15,992 nucleotides of DNA from Methanosarcinaceae archaeon UBA470 (GCA_002508425.1 DAKU01000126.1:1-15992); one strand, 5' to 3'; shown: positions 6,517 through 13,390, numbered from the stretch's first letter. Notes: generated by a model not told the origin, from the letters alone. Translations and numbers: made by a program.

Positions 6517-7282
6517 ACTGTTCTTTTCCTATCTACCGGGAAAATCTATTCTTCATAGGTTGGACCCCCGCACAAAACTGATTTCAGTAATGCTGCTCAG
6601 TATTGTTGTGCTGAGGGCATCTACTTTTAAGACTATAGGTTTGCTATTTTGTATCTTTTTTACACTCTCACTACTTGCCAGATTGGGTATAAGGCACCAT
6701 CTTAACTCTCTTCGTCCTATGTTATTGTTCTTTGTCTTCATTTTCGCTGTACAGGCCATGTCCTCGGGGGGCGAGGGCCTGTTTTCTATAGGGCCAGTGG
6801 CCATAAGTTCTGAAGGAATATGGACAGGAGGGCTTGTTGCTTCTAGATTCGTTCTTCTTGTTCTCTTTGCTTCGTTACTTCTTTCAACAACACGTCCTGC
6901 TCTTCTGACTCTGGGGATAGAAAGGATGCTGCGCCCACTGCCTCTTTCCCTTCTGGGTATTTCTTCTTATGATCTTGCTATCATGATGTCGATATCTATG
7001 CGTTTTGTACCCTTGATGCATGGGAACTTGTCACAAATATTGCAAGCACAGTTTTCCAGAGGCATGGATCTGAATCGACATCCCCTTAGAGGTGTTTCTT
7101 CAATGGCTGTACCCATGATCCACAGCACCATGCGCATGGCAGAGGATCTGGCAATGGCTATGGAAAGCCGCTGTTATCAGGGTGTCCACAGAACTTCTAT
7201 GTTCGAGTTGAAGATGCACAAAGCAGATTGTTTTTCTCTATTCATTGTGGCGTGTATGGTGATCTTTTTTTTCTGTTTCTAG
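6509..7282 (+). CDS. ECF transporter transmembrane coupling protein EcfT (CbiQ/BioN family)
   Basis: A 257-residue membrane scaffold that links the S component to the ATPase pair. The N-terminus, YLPGKSILHRLDPRTKL, is the family hallmark. The two coupling motifs that touch the ATPases are SRG (183-185, in FSRGMDLNR) and SRC (220-222, in MESRCYQG); the usual form is Ala-Arg-Gly, so the second is unusual in its third residue. Membrane segments surround these cytosolic helices. The frame is open from a GTG at 6500, but AGGATGA is correctly spaced for the ATG at 6509. It overlaps the end of the second ATPase gene by 8 bases and is the last gene of the biotin operon. Confidence 0.93.
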   Translation: MNELFFSYLPGKSILHRLDPRTKLISVMLLSIVVLRASTFKTIGLLFCIFFTLSLLARLGIRHHLNSLRPMLLFFVFIFAVQAMSSGGEGLFSIGPVAISSEGIWTGGLVASRFVLLVLFASLLLSTTRPALLTLGIERMLRPLPLSLLGISSYDLAIMMSISMRFVPLMHGNLSQILQAQFSRGMDLNRHPLRGVSSMAVPMIHSTMRMAEDLAMAMESRCYQGVHRTSMFELKMHKADCFSLFIVACMVIFFFCF

Positions 7283-7300
7283 ATCTAACGGTTAATTATA

Positions 7301-7314
7301 TGAATGCTTGTTCA
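7301..7314. promoter_or_regulatory. ArsR/SmtB operator candidate
   Basis: TGAA-N6-TTCA is the core dyad of ArsR/SmtB-family operators (family knowledge). It overlaps the first possible start codon of the sensor gene and lies next to a TATA-like AATTATAT (7294-7301). The motif is short, so chance is possible; position in front of a SmtB-like gene raises its value. Confidence 0.45.
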
Positions 7315-7673
7315 CATGTTCATGCACATGTCCCACTCATGTATGGATGATGCAGCTATTAAAACCATGACCAATGCTCTTCCCTCTGAACAAGTGATAA
7401 ACCGTATCTGTCAGATATTCGGAGCATTGCAATGCACAACTCGTCTGCAAATTCTCTTACTCTTGCAGCATGGTCCTCTTTGTGTGACTGATATTGAAAA
7501 TGTCCTGGGTCAATCCCCAGTCTGCTATCTCTCATAGTTTGCGCACCTTACGACAGCTAGACCTCGTGAGGACCAAAAGAGAAGGCCGTTTTACTGTATA
7601 TCATCTGGCAGATGAGCACGTAAGCGTACTGATTGATATGTGCCAGCAACATGCAAAGGAGATGGAACAGTGA
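7304..7673 (+). pseudogene. ArsR/SmtB-family metal sensor, interrupted by a +1 frameshift
   Basis: The first frame encodes an ArsR-like winged-helix protein up to VLGQS and then stops at 7537. Removing one C from the CCCC at 7515-7518 joins it to the next frame, which continues QSAISHSLRTLRQLDLVRTK to the TGA at 7671, for about 122 residues. The corrected protein has LCVTDI (the Cys and Asp of the SmtB alpha-3 region) and, at the C-terminus, D-x-H-x10-H-x2-E in DEHVSVLIDMCQQHAKE, the alpha-5 zinc site of SmtB/CzrA. The first residues (MLVHMFMHMSHSCMDD) are rich in His, Met and Cys. The start is uncertain; ATGs at 7322, 7328 or 7343 are alternatives. Its stop overlaps the permease start. It could be a true pseudogene, a sequencing error or a recoded gene. 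Confidence 0.85.
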
Positions 7674-8767
7674 TATCTGAAGTATCTATAATACACATTA
7701 TTTATGGAGTTTTATTTGAATCGTGGTCACTTTTCCTGGAGATGTCTCCTTATCTTTTCCTGGGATTTTTGATCGCAGGGATACTTCATGTGCTAGTGCC
7801 GGATGAGAAAATACTCTCATATCTGGGGGAATCAGCAGGAAAGGTAAGGTCTGTGATCAATGCCTCTCTTATGGGCTTGCCACTGCCACTATGTTCGTGT
7901 GGTGTGGTACCTACAGCTCTGTCTCTGAAGAAAAGGGGTGCTACAAAAGGAGCAGCGTTGTCTTTTATGATCTCAACACCAGAAACAGGAGTTGACTCCA
8001 TTGCAATTACCTATGCTCTGCTGGATCCAATCATGACAGTATTCAGGCCGTTTGCTACATTGTTTACAGCTATTACAGCAGGCATAATCGAAAACTTTTC
8101 ATCGGCAAATGAGAAGAAACCTCTCTTAAGCAAGCCCCTTGTTATGATGCATGCTTCTGCTACTCCCGGGTGTGGCTGTTCCTGTTCAGATGGAGCATGC
8201 TCTTTCAATGGTAATGCCAATGCAGCCTCCAGGATAGCTGCTGGTATAACATATGCGTTTGTAGACCTTCTTGGAGATATCTCAAAATGGCTCATTATAG
8301 GAACCCTGCTTGCGGGTGTTATTGCATACTTAATACCTGAAGAGGTCATTAGCTCCTATCTGGGAGGTGGCATTTTTTCGATGGTGATTATGCTCCTCAT
8401 AGGTATTCCTCTGTATATTTGTGCCACTACCTCCACACCCCTTGCTGCAGCATTAGTTGCAAAAGGTATGAGTCCTGGAACAGCTTTTGTATTCCTCCTT
8501 GCAGGCCCGGCGACAAACGCTGCAACTATTACCATGGTAATGAAGTTTCTCGGCAAGAAGACTGCAATGATCTATGTTGGTACGATAGCAGTATGTTCCA
8601 TAGGCTTTGGATTGCTTCTGGATTTCATCTATATGAGCCTTGGAGTTAAAGCAGCTGCTGTTGTAGGAACTGGTGGGGATATTGTACCCGCTTCCATCCA
8701 GCTTGCCTTTGCACTTGTGCTGCTGCCTCTTATGGCATATGGAATTACTCGAAAAAAGTGCAACTGA
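7670..8767 (+). CDS. SO_0444/ArsP-type permease, probable Cu/Zn efflux
   Basis: A 365-residue integral membrane protein with two homologous halves of about four membrane helices. The first half has PLPLCSCGVVPTALSLKKRG (71-90) and FMISTPETG (99-107), the second has YICATTSTPLAAALVAKG (249-266) and LLAGPATNAA. These motifs define the DUF318/ArsP superfamily. The loop between halves has a Cys cluster (C168, C170, C172, C177), as in the SO_0444 branch linked to copper/zinc export, while ArsP proper exports organoarsenicals. The SmtB-like zinc ligands in the coupled regulator favour Zn, Cd or Cu. The frame is open from 7640, but GGAG is 8 bases before the GTG at 7670, which overlaps the sensor stop as GTGA. 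Confidence 0.88.
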   Translation: MISEVSIIHIIYGVLFESWSLFLEMSPYLFLGFLIAGILHVLVPDEKILSYLGESAGKVRSVINASLMGLPLPLCSCGVVPTALSLKKRGATKGAALSFMISTPETGVDSIAITYALLDPIMTVFRPFATLFTAITAGIIENFSSANEKKPLLSKPLVMMHASATPGCGCSCSDGACSFNGNANAASRIAAGITYAFVDLLGDISKWLIIGTLLAGVIAYLIPEEVISSYLGGGIFSMVIMLLIGIPLYICATTSTPLAAALVAKGMSPGTAFVFLLAGPATNAATITMVMKFLGKKTAMIYVGTIAVCSIGFGLLLDFIYMSLGVKAAAVVGTGGDIVPASIQLAFALVLLPLMAYGITRKKCN

Positions 8768-8821
8768 TCGATTGGTTAGTTTATTGGTTTTTAGGAAAAA
8801 GGAATGTAGAGGATAATTGGA

Positions 8822-9379
8822 TTAATCTTTCTTCATTGCCGTTTTCCCTATGAGGACTTCAGTCGACTTAATGACTGCAAAAACCTCGTCACCTTCTTTC
8901 AGGTCAAGTTTTTCCACTGCTTCACTGGTGATCAGTGAACTTAAAACTGCAGCTTCTATGGATAATTTAACCCTGGAGGCTATATCTCCCTTTTCCACTT
9001 CTATGATCTTTGCAGGTATCCTGTTGCGTGCGGAAATATGCAATCCGAGGTGTTCCCTATAAGTCTCATCGTGAATTGTGTCGTTGAGCAACTGCTTGTT
9101 CATATCATATTCTTTTATGAGTTTGCGGCCAGCATCAGTGAGAAAAGTTCCTTGTTTCTTCCCTCCTCTTATCGTCACTACAATATCTTCACCTAAGCGT
9201 TCGCTCATCTTATTGAGCACGAGCCATGCGTGCTTATAGGAAATACCTACTTTGATGCAGGCTTTGCGTAGTGAGCCCTCTTCATCTATGGCTTTAAGAA
9301 ACTCAACTTTTCCTTCTCCTATAACGGGTTTACCGTCTTCTGTAATCCATACTTTTGCTCTTGTTTCCATTTCTCTCAT
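8822..9379 (-). CDS. modE: ModE-family molybdate-responsive regulator
   Basis: A 185-residue regulator expected to bind molybdate or tungstate and control uptake genes. The N-terminal winged helix (about 15-90) contains the ModE hallmark GISYKHAWLVLNKM (45-58) and the wing RGGKKQGTFLTDAG. The C-terminal part (about 112-180) is a single MOP/TOBE domain starting at ISARNRIPAKI, similar to the separate Mop protein encoded at 10382. Enterobacterial ModE carries two MOP domains, so this is the short form. The start is uncertain: ATG at 9379 is one base after the upstream TAG stop, while ATG at 9397 would overlap that gene by 17 bases; neither has a good ribosome site, so coupling is likely. Target genes are inferred from the neighbourhood. 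Confidence 0.9.
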   Translation of the reverse strand: MREMETRAKVWITEDGKPVIGEGKVEFLKAIDEEGSLRKACIKVGISYKHAWLVLNKMSERLGEDIVVTIRGGKKQGTFLTDAGRKLIKEYDMNKQLLNDTIHDETYREHLGLHISARNRIPAKIIEVEKGDIASRVKLSIEAAVLSSLITSEAVEKLDLKEGDEVFAVIKSTEVLIGKTAMKKD

Positions 9380-9380
9380 T

Positions 9381-9584
9381 CTAGAGGTCACTGTCATCGA
9401 ATATAAAAAGTTCGTCTAATGTCGAGTTCAGACACTTTGCTACCTTGTAGGCAAGCTTCAGAGATGGATTGTATTTTCCTTTTTCCAGAAAACCTATCGT
9501 CTCTCTACGCACTCCTACTTTTTGTGCCAGATCTTCCTGCGTAAGGTCGTATCGTGCCCTGAACTCTTTGATCCTTGTCTGCAT
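9381..9584 (-). CDS. Small XRE-family helix-turn-helix regulator
   Basis: A 67-residue single-domain protein. The HTH spans about residues 15-35 (LTQEDLAQKVGVRRETIGFL), followed by EKGKYNPSLKLAYKVAKCL, the standard Cro/C1 pattern of small archaeal and bacterial regulators. A strong ribosome site, AGAGGTG, precedes the ATG by four bases. The gene follows the small membrane protein by 18 bp and directly precedes modE. Such short XRE proteins often pair with a DUF2178-like membrane protein, as here (general knowledge); whether the pair senses membrane state is unknown. Confidence 0.9.
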   Translation of the reverse strand: MQTRIKEFRARYDLTQEDLAQKVGVRRETIGFLEKGKYNPSLKLAYKVAKCLNSTLDELFIFDDSDL

Positions 9585-9602
9585 TCAGCACCTCTTGTGC
9601 AA

Positions 9603-9989
9603 TTAGTCAACATCGCCTTTTGAAAGGAAGTACCACTGGAAACCCTTCGCAGTCACCAACATCAGGATAAATAGAATAAATATCACATTTGATACAGTAA
9701 GTTGTGCAAAATGCAGGCGATCTATCCAGTAAAGCAGATTCAACATGAGAAATGTGATGAACCATGAGTAAGACAGCCCATAAGCACCTAATTTCTTTGT
9801 CCTTTCATCCTTTTCCGGCAGGTTCCCAGTTCTTCTAAGTCTTACCAGCAGTACAACAATAATTGCCACGCCGATGTTGATCAATATATTTGAGATTTCT
9901 TCATCGCCAACTTGCAGGGTACTTGCTAATATTCCTATCACAACGGCTGCAATTGCTGCATAAAGGCTATATTTGTACCTGTTATCCAT
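9603..9989 (-). CDS. Small membrane protein paired with the XRE regulator (DUF2178-like)
   Basis: A 128-residue protein with four predicted membrane helices, in two pairs (about 8-24, 34-50, 74-91 and 99-116). The pairs are joined by a basic/acidic cytosolic loop, RLRRTGNLPEKDERTKKLGA. The DERTKK loop is typical of small membrane proteins found next to XRE regulators, which I assign only loosely to the DUF2178 group. AGAGG lies 9 bases before the ATG. It is the first gene of a three-gene unit with the XRE regulator and modE. It may act as partner or anti-regulator of the XRE protein; this is inference. Confidence 0.75.
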   Translation of the reverse strand: MDNRYKYSLYAAIAAVVIGILASTLQVGDEEISNILINIGVAIIVVLLVRLRRTGNLPEKDERTKKLGAYGLSYSWFITFLMLNLLYWIDRLHFAQLTVSNVIFILFILMLVTAKGFQWYFLSKGDVD

Positions 9990-10050
9990 GTTGATTGCCT
10001 CTTGAATTATTAGATTTAACTCGCATTAAGCGATGTATTTCTAACATTAT

Positions 10051-10060
10051 GATATAAATA
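10051..10060 (-). promoter_or_regulatory. TATA box of the membrane protein-XRE-modE unit
   Basis: The minus strand reads TATTTATATC. The expected start is near 10029, about 40 nt before the ATG at 9989. Confidence 0.5.
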
Positions 10061-10068
10061 ATTAACTT

Positions 10069-10087
10069 AAACCACTTTGAATGGTTT
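10069..10087. repeat. Inverted repeat AAACCA-N7-TGGTTT
   Basis: A 6-bp dyad just upstream of the TATA box of the XRE unit, in the place where an activator or autoregulator could bind. Function not known. Confidence 0.35.
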
Positions 10088-10381
10088 TTAATAGATATAA
10101 TACCAAGTCTTCTTTTTGGACTGATTATTTAATGAACTCAGGTACAAAAGTTCTATTATTCGTGTATTATACAGAGAATCTTTGTGCAGGTGCTATATTT
10201 TATGAGAATCAGTAAAAATAGAAATGTGTTTCAACTATCAAGTTTGCATATATATATGCATATCTTATATTTCTCTCGTAAGTTATATAATTGGTTTCCG
10301 CCTTCTATTATATTAGATTATGGGCTTTGTAGTAAAGACTTATATCTTGTTTTGCCCGTAATTGCCTAGGAGAATCGAAGT
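10088..10381. other. AT-rich divergent intergenic region
   Basis: About 290 bp without a convincing gene. It holds the 16-bp palindrome described separately, a possible mop TATA box (TTATATAA, 10283-10290) and a dyad TTATAT-N14-ATATAA (10265-10290). An open frame at 10184-10369 has no ribosome site and an unconvincing composition. Confidence 0.5.
10245..10260. repeat. Perfect 16-bp palindrome TGCATATATATATGCA
   Basis: Lies about 120 bp upstream of mop and between two divergent units of the molybdenum region. It could be a regulator site or just an AT-repeat dyad. Confidence 0.5.
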
Positions 10382-10591
10382 ATGAAAATAAGTGCACGTA
10401 ACACAATAAAAGGTAAAGTGAAGAATGTGGTTGTTGGTCAGGTTAGTGCTGAGGTAACCATTGATTTGGGCAACGGAAAAGAGATCGTCTCTGTCATCAC
10501 AAAGAATTCCGTGGAGAACCTTGGCATAAAAGTCGGAAAGGAAGTTTATGCTGTAATTAAGGCTTCCAGTGTGATGATCGCAACAGATTAA
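10382..10591 (+). CDS. mop: Molbindin (Mop), molybdenum-pterin/molybdate-binding protein
   Basis: A 69-residue single MOP/TOBE domain. It starts MKISARNTIKGKVKNV and ends VYAVIKASSVMIATD, both hallmarks of molbindins that assemble as hexamers and bind molybdate or tungstate in the cytosol for storage or buffering. The ATG is 9 bases after AGGAGA. The gene stands alone and converges on modC with a 26-bp gap. Its similarity to the C-terminal domains of ModE and ModC in this window points to one domain reused three times. Confidence 0.93.
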   Translation: MKISARNTIKGKVKNVVVGQVSAEVTIDLGNGKEIVSVITKNSVENLGIKVGKEVYAVIKASSVMIATD

Positions 10592-10617
10592 ATATATTCT
10601 TTATTTTTTATATTGTG
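10592..10617 (+). terminator. Short convergent gap with T6 run
   Basis: The gap between mop and modC contains TTTATTTTTTATATT, suitable as a T-rich end for mop transcripts. Confidence 0.35.
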
Positions 10618-11736
10618 CTATACGAATATAAGCAGGTCATCAGGCTCAATTTTAACAAGGCATTCTGACCTGGGTTGAAGTTCCATTTCTTCAAATATTC
10701 TGTTTGAGATCTCGACTAAAATCGTTTTCTTGTCAATATCCAATTCTACAGCTACTACTTTACTTGTACCTTTGTTTACCACCGTCGTAACTGTTCCTTT
10801 GAAAATGTTAACGGTATTTTCATCAGCTTTTTTGTGAGGTGCTAACAAATATAAATTCTCTGGACGTACTCCCCATGCTACTTTTTCACCGTTTTTGTGA
10901 TGTGTTCGCCTAGCAATTATGTTCATGTTTCCGCTTCTGATTACCGTGTTGTCAGAATTACCACAGTCCACGATTTCAGCATTATCGAATATATTGTTCA
11001 CACCCACTAGTTCTGCAACATGCCGGTTTTTAGGATTATAGAAAACTTCTTCAGGAGTCCCTACCTGCTGTACTCTTCCTTCATGGTACACCACAACCTT
11101 GTCAGCAAGAGTAAAAGCTTCTACATGGTTATGGGTGATGAAAAGGACAGGTATGTTCAGATCTTTCTGGATCTGTTTTATCTTTTCCCGCAATTTCATC
11201 CTCACTATTATATCAAGTGCAGAAAATGGCTCATCTAACAACAATATATCTGGTTTCGGAGCCAGAGCACGAGCCAATGCTACCCGTTGTTTCTGTCCAC
11301 CTGAAAGCTGTGCAGGATAATGGTCTTCCAGCCCTTCGATATGCAAAAGCTGGAGCATTTCTTTCAACCTTTTTTCCTTTTCATCCTCTTTCCAGCCATT
11401 GAGTCCATATGTGATGTTTTTCTTTACGTCCATGTGTGGGAAAAGGGCATAGTTCTGGAACACATAACCGAGACTGCGTTGCTGTGGTGGCAACTCTATC
11501 CTCTTATGACAATCAAAATAGACTTTTTCGTTAACCTTTATTTTTCCCCCGTTGGGTTTTTCAAGGCCTGCGATACATCTTAAGGTCGTGGTCTTTCCAG
11601 AGCCGGACTGGCCAAAAAGCACTACCAGTTCGTTGCCTGCTTCAAAGTTGACATCCACTGTGAAAGAAGGTTCTTTCCCTTTCTTTTTTCCATTGTCTTT
11701 GTAAAATCGTTTTCTGAAGTCAACTTTAATTCCCAT
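10618..11736 (-). CDS. modC: Molybdate ABC transporter ATP-binding protein
   Basis: A 372-residue ATPase of the molybdate importer. Walker A is GQSGSGKTT (42-50), the Q-loop is FQNYALFPH (93-101), the signature is LSGGQKQRVALA (144-155), Walker B is ILLLDEP (164-170) and the H-loop is in FITHNHVEA. The last 65 or so residues form a TOBE/MOP-like domain (from NIFKGTVTTV), the part that gives oxyanion feedback in some homologues. A ribosome site (TGAGGA) lies 9 bases before the ATG, in the overlap of the modB stop. It is the last gene of modABC. Tungstate could also be a substrate; the sequence does not decide this. Confidence 0.93.
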   Translation of the reverse strand: MGIKVDFRKRFYKDNGKKKGKEPSFTVDVNFEAGNELVVLFGQSGSGKTTTLRCIAGLEKPNGGKIKVNEKVYFDCHKRIELPPQQRSLGYVFQNYALFPHMDVKKNITYGLNGWKEDEKEKRLKEMLQLLHIEGLEDHYPAQLSGGQKQRVALARALAPKPDILLLDEPFSALDIIVRMKLREKIKQIQKDLNIPVLFITHNHVEAFTLADKVVVYHEGRVQQVGTPEEVFYNPKNRHVAELVGVNNIFDNAEIVDCGNSDNTVIRSGNMNIIARRTHHKNGEKVAWGVRPENLYLLAPHKKADENTVNIFKGTVTTVVNKGTSKVVAVELDIDKKTILVEISNRIFEEMELQPRSECLVKIEPDDLLIFV

Positions 11737-11747
11737 GGTCTATTTCC

Positions 11748-12428
11748 TCACAGTTTCCATCTATTAACAAGCTTTGTAGTGATAGCCATGGACAATAGCG
11801 ATATCAGCACGAGTATTATCACAAGTGTATTTGCGAGTTCACTGTTGCCACCTTGGAATGCACTATAAATGGAGATTGCCATAGTGTTAGTTCTTCCAGG
11901 TATATTCCCGGCAACCATGAGTGTTGCGCCGAACTCTCCTACTGCTCTTGCAAAACTCAGAATGATCCCTGCAAGTATACCTTTCTTTGCAAGGGGGAGG
12001 GTGATAAAAAGTGCAGTTTCAAGTTCGCTCTTTCCCAAGGTATAGGCAACATATTCCAGTTCTCTGTCAACAGCTTCAATGGCTGATGTAGTGGTTTTAA
12101 CCATTAGAGGTAAAGATACAACAAATGCAGCTATAACTGCTACCTGCCAGGTGAAAAGGATGCTGATTCCTGTCAGGTTGAATAATGTTTGTCCGATTAT
12201 TCCTCTTTTTCCAAGAAGCACGACCAGCATGTATCCCGTTACTGTAGGTGGGAGTATCATGGGGAGGGTGACCAGTGAATCAATAAGCCACTTGCCCATG
12301 AATTCCCTTCTGGCTAGGAGATAAGATATTACGGTACCCAGTATTGCCACTATTAGTGAGGATACCAGTGATATCTTAAGTGTGATGTATAAGGGAAACC
12401 ATACTTGATCAAGCATATTATATTTCAT
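11748..12428 (-). CDS. modB: Molybdate ABC transporter permease
   Basis: A 226-residue BPD-type permease with about five or six membrane helices. The EAA loop that contacts ModC is present as ELEYVAYTLGKSELETALFI followed by TLPLAKKGILAG, and the next helix has the ModB-typical FARAVGEFGATLMVAGN. The N-terminus (WFPLYITLKISLVSSLIVAI) is the usual start of ModB. The ATG overlaps the modA stop as ATGA. An alternative ATG at 12416 would be preceded by GGATGA. Translational coupling to modA is likely in either case. Confidence 0.93.
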   Translation of the reverse strand: MKYNMLDQVWFPLYITLKISLVSSLIVAILGTVISYLLARREFMGKWLIDSLVTLPMILPPTVTGYMLVVLLGKRGIIGQTLFNLTGISILFTWQVAVIAAFVVSLPLMVKTTTSAIEAVDRELEYVAYTLGKSELETALFITLPLAKKGILAGIILSFARAVGEFGATLMVAGNIPGRTNTMAISIYSAFQGGNSELANTLVIILVLISLLSMAITTKLVNRWKL

Positions 12429-13249
12429 CCGGTCTGAGGAATACTGAAGCCATATTGTTCCAGTATGGATTTACCTTTTTCCCCAGTAACGAAATCTACG
12501 AACAACTGCGATTCTTCAGCATGCTGGGTAGCTGAAACCACGGCTATTGGGTAAATAATAGGCGTACTTACAGGAACTGATGTGACTACCTCTATTGTAT
12601 CCGGTTGTGCTGATGATACGTCGGTCATGAAGACAAATCCAGCATCAGCTTCTCCTCTTTCCACATAGACTAGTGAATTTTTCACAGTGTCGCCGGTCAA
12701 CAGCTTATTCTGTACACTATTCCACAACCCCTCTTCTATAAGCGATTGTTTTGTATACCTGCCTACAGTAGAAGCCTCTGTATCACTAAGTGCTATCTTC
12801 TTCACTTCGGGCTTAGACAGGTCTTCTATACGTGTAAGGTTAAACACGTTGCCTTTTGGGACTATCATCACAAGGGTACTCCCAGCGAAATTCTTTCGTG
12901 AATCGTTGTAAACCAATCCCTTTGATGCTAGCATATCCATATGAATCACATCTGCCGGAGCGAACACGTCAATTGGTGCTCCTCCTTCGATCTGCATCCT
13001 AAGAGAACCAGCATTTCCAAAGTTCATGATGAGATCTATTTCCGAATTGTCTGCCTCAAACTCTTTTTCCATATCTATGAAAGCTTCTGTCATTACTGCA
13101 GAAGCAGATACAGTAATAGATGTATTTTGTGCCGTTTGTTGCTGATCTTGTAGACTCTCATCATCTGAGCCCATGAAAATAGCTGCAAGGGCTACTATTA
13201 TTACAATTGCTATGGCAACTGTAAGTAATGTCTGGTTCTTTTTATCCAT
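12425..13249 (-). CDS. modA: Molybdate ABC transporter substrate-binding protein
   Basis: A 274-residue extracytoplasmic binding protein. An uncleaved-looking hydrophobic anchor spans about residues 8-26, followed by an acidic/Gln-rich linker. The mature domain has SITVSASAVMTEAF (44-57) and NFGNAGSLRMQIEGGAPIDV (76-95), the classic ModA pattern, with VPKGN and later TEASTVGRY in the binding lobes. It matches bacterial-type ModA rather than the archaeal WtpA type. GTG at 13258 is possible, but AGGTG is 6 bases before the ATG at 13249. It begins the modABC operon behind a leader of about 120 nt with strong inverted repeats. Confidence 0.93.
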   Translation of the reverse strand: MDKKNQTLLTVAIAIVIIVALAAIFMGSDDESLQDQQQTAQNTSITVSASAVMTEAFIDMEKEFEADNSEIDLIMNFGNAGSLRMQIEGGAPIDVFAPADVIHMDMLASKGLVYNDSRKNFAGSTLVMIVPKGNVFNLTRIEDLSKPEVKKIALSDTEASTVGRYTKQSLIEEGLWNSVQNKLLTGDTVKNSLVYVERGEADAGFVFMTDVSSAQPDTIEVVTSVPVSTPIIYPIAVVSATQHAEESQLFVDFVTGEKGKSILEQYGFSIPQTG

Positions 13250-13294
13250 GCAGAGCACCTAAACTTCTTTAGATTAGAATAATTCAGGATATTT

Positions 13295-13349
13295 CGCTGC
13301 TGACAGGTTTTTGTCAGGTAGTCTCATCTATTAAGTGCTGTCAGCAGCG
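13295..13349 (-). ncRNA. Candidate structured leader of modA (12-bp stem)
   Basis: CGCTGCTGACAG (13295-13306) and CTGTCAGCAGCG (13338-13349) are perfect 12-base complements separated by 31 bases. In the minus-strand RNA a nearer CTGACA copy (in 13306-13317) can instead pair with the same 3' arm as a 6-bp hairpin, so the two folds exclude each other. It lies inside the predicted modA leader, about 45 bases before the ATG. It could be an RNA switch or a set of DNA half-sites; no known riboswitch class was recognised. Confidence 0.5.
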
Positions 13350-13350
13350 T

Positions 13351-13368
13351 TATGTCGGAGTAGACATA
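13351..13368. promoter_or_regulatory. Operator candidate at the modA start, TATGTC-N6-GACATA
   Basis: Perfect 6-bp arms beginning about 27 bp downstream of the TATA box, so at or just after the predicted transcription start. A position suited to repression, by ModE or another regulator. It does not look like the enterobacterial ModE box. Confidence 0.5.
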
Positions 13369-13390
13369 TCACAGATGATTCCTTATTATG

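Noticed and set aside
7670..8767. ArsP organoarsenical exporter as firm call
   Set aside because: The superfamily motifs are shared, but the Cys cluster in the central loop and the SmtB-like zinc ligands of the coupled sensor favour the SO_0444 Cu/Zn branch. Arsenic is not excluded.
10265..10290. TTATAT-N14-ATATAA as an enterobacterial-type ModE box
   Set aside because: Only the AT core fits; the flanking CG elements and the spacing of the ModE consensus are missing, and the region is AT-rich.
10184..10369. Possible 61-residue gene upstream of mop
   Set aside because: No ribosome site, very AT-rich region, no recognisable composition, and it overlaps probable promoter elements of mop.
12425..13249. 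Tungstate-binding WtpA instead of ModA
   Set aside because: The NFGNAGSLRMQIEGGAP pattern and overall layout are those of ModA; WtpA has a different N-terminal motif.
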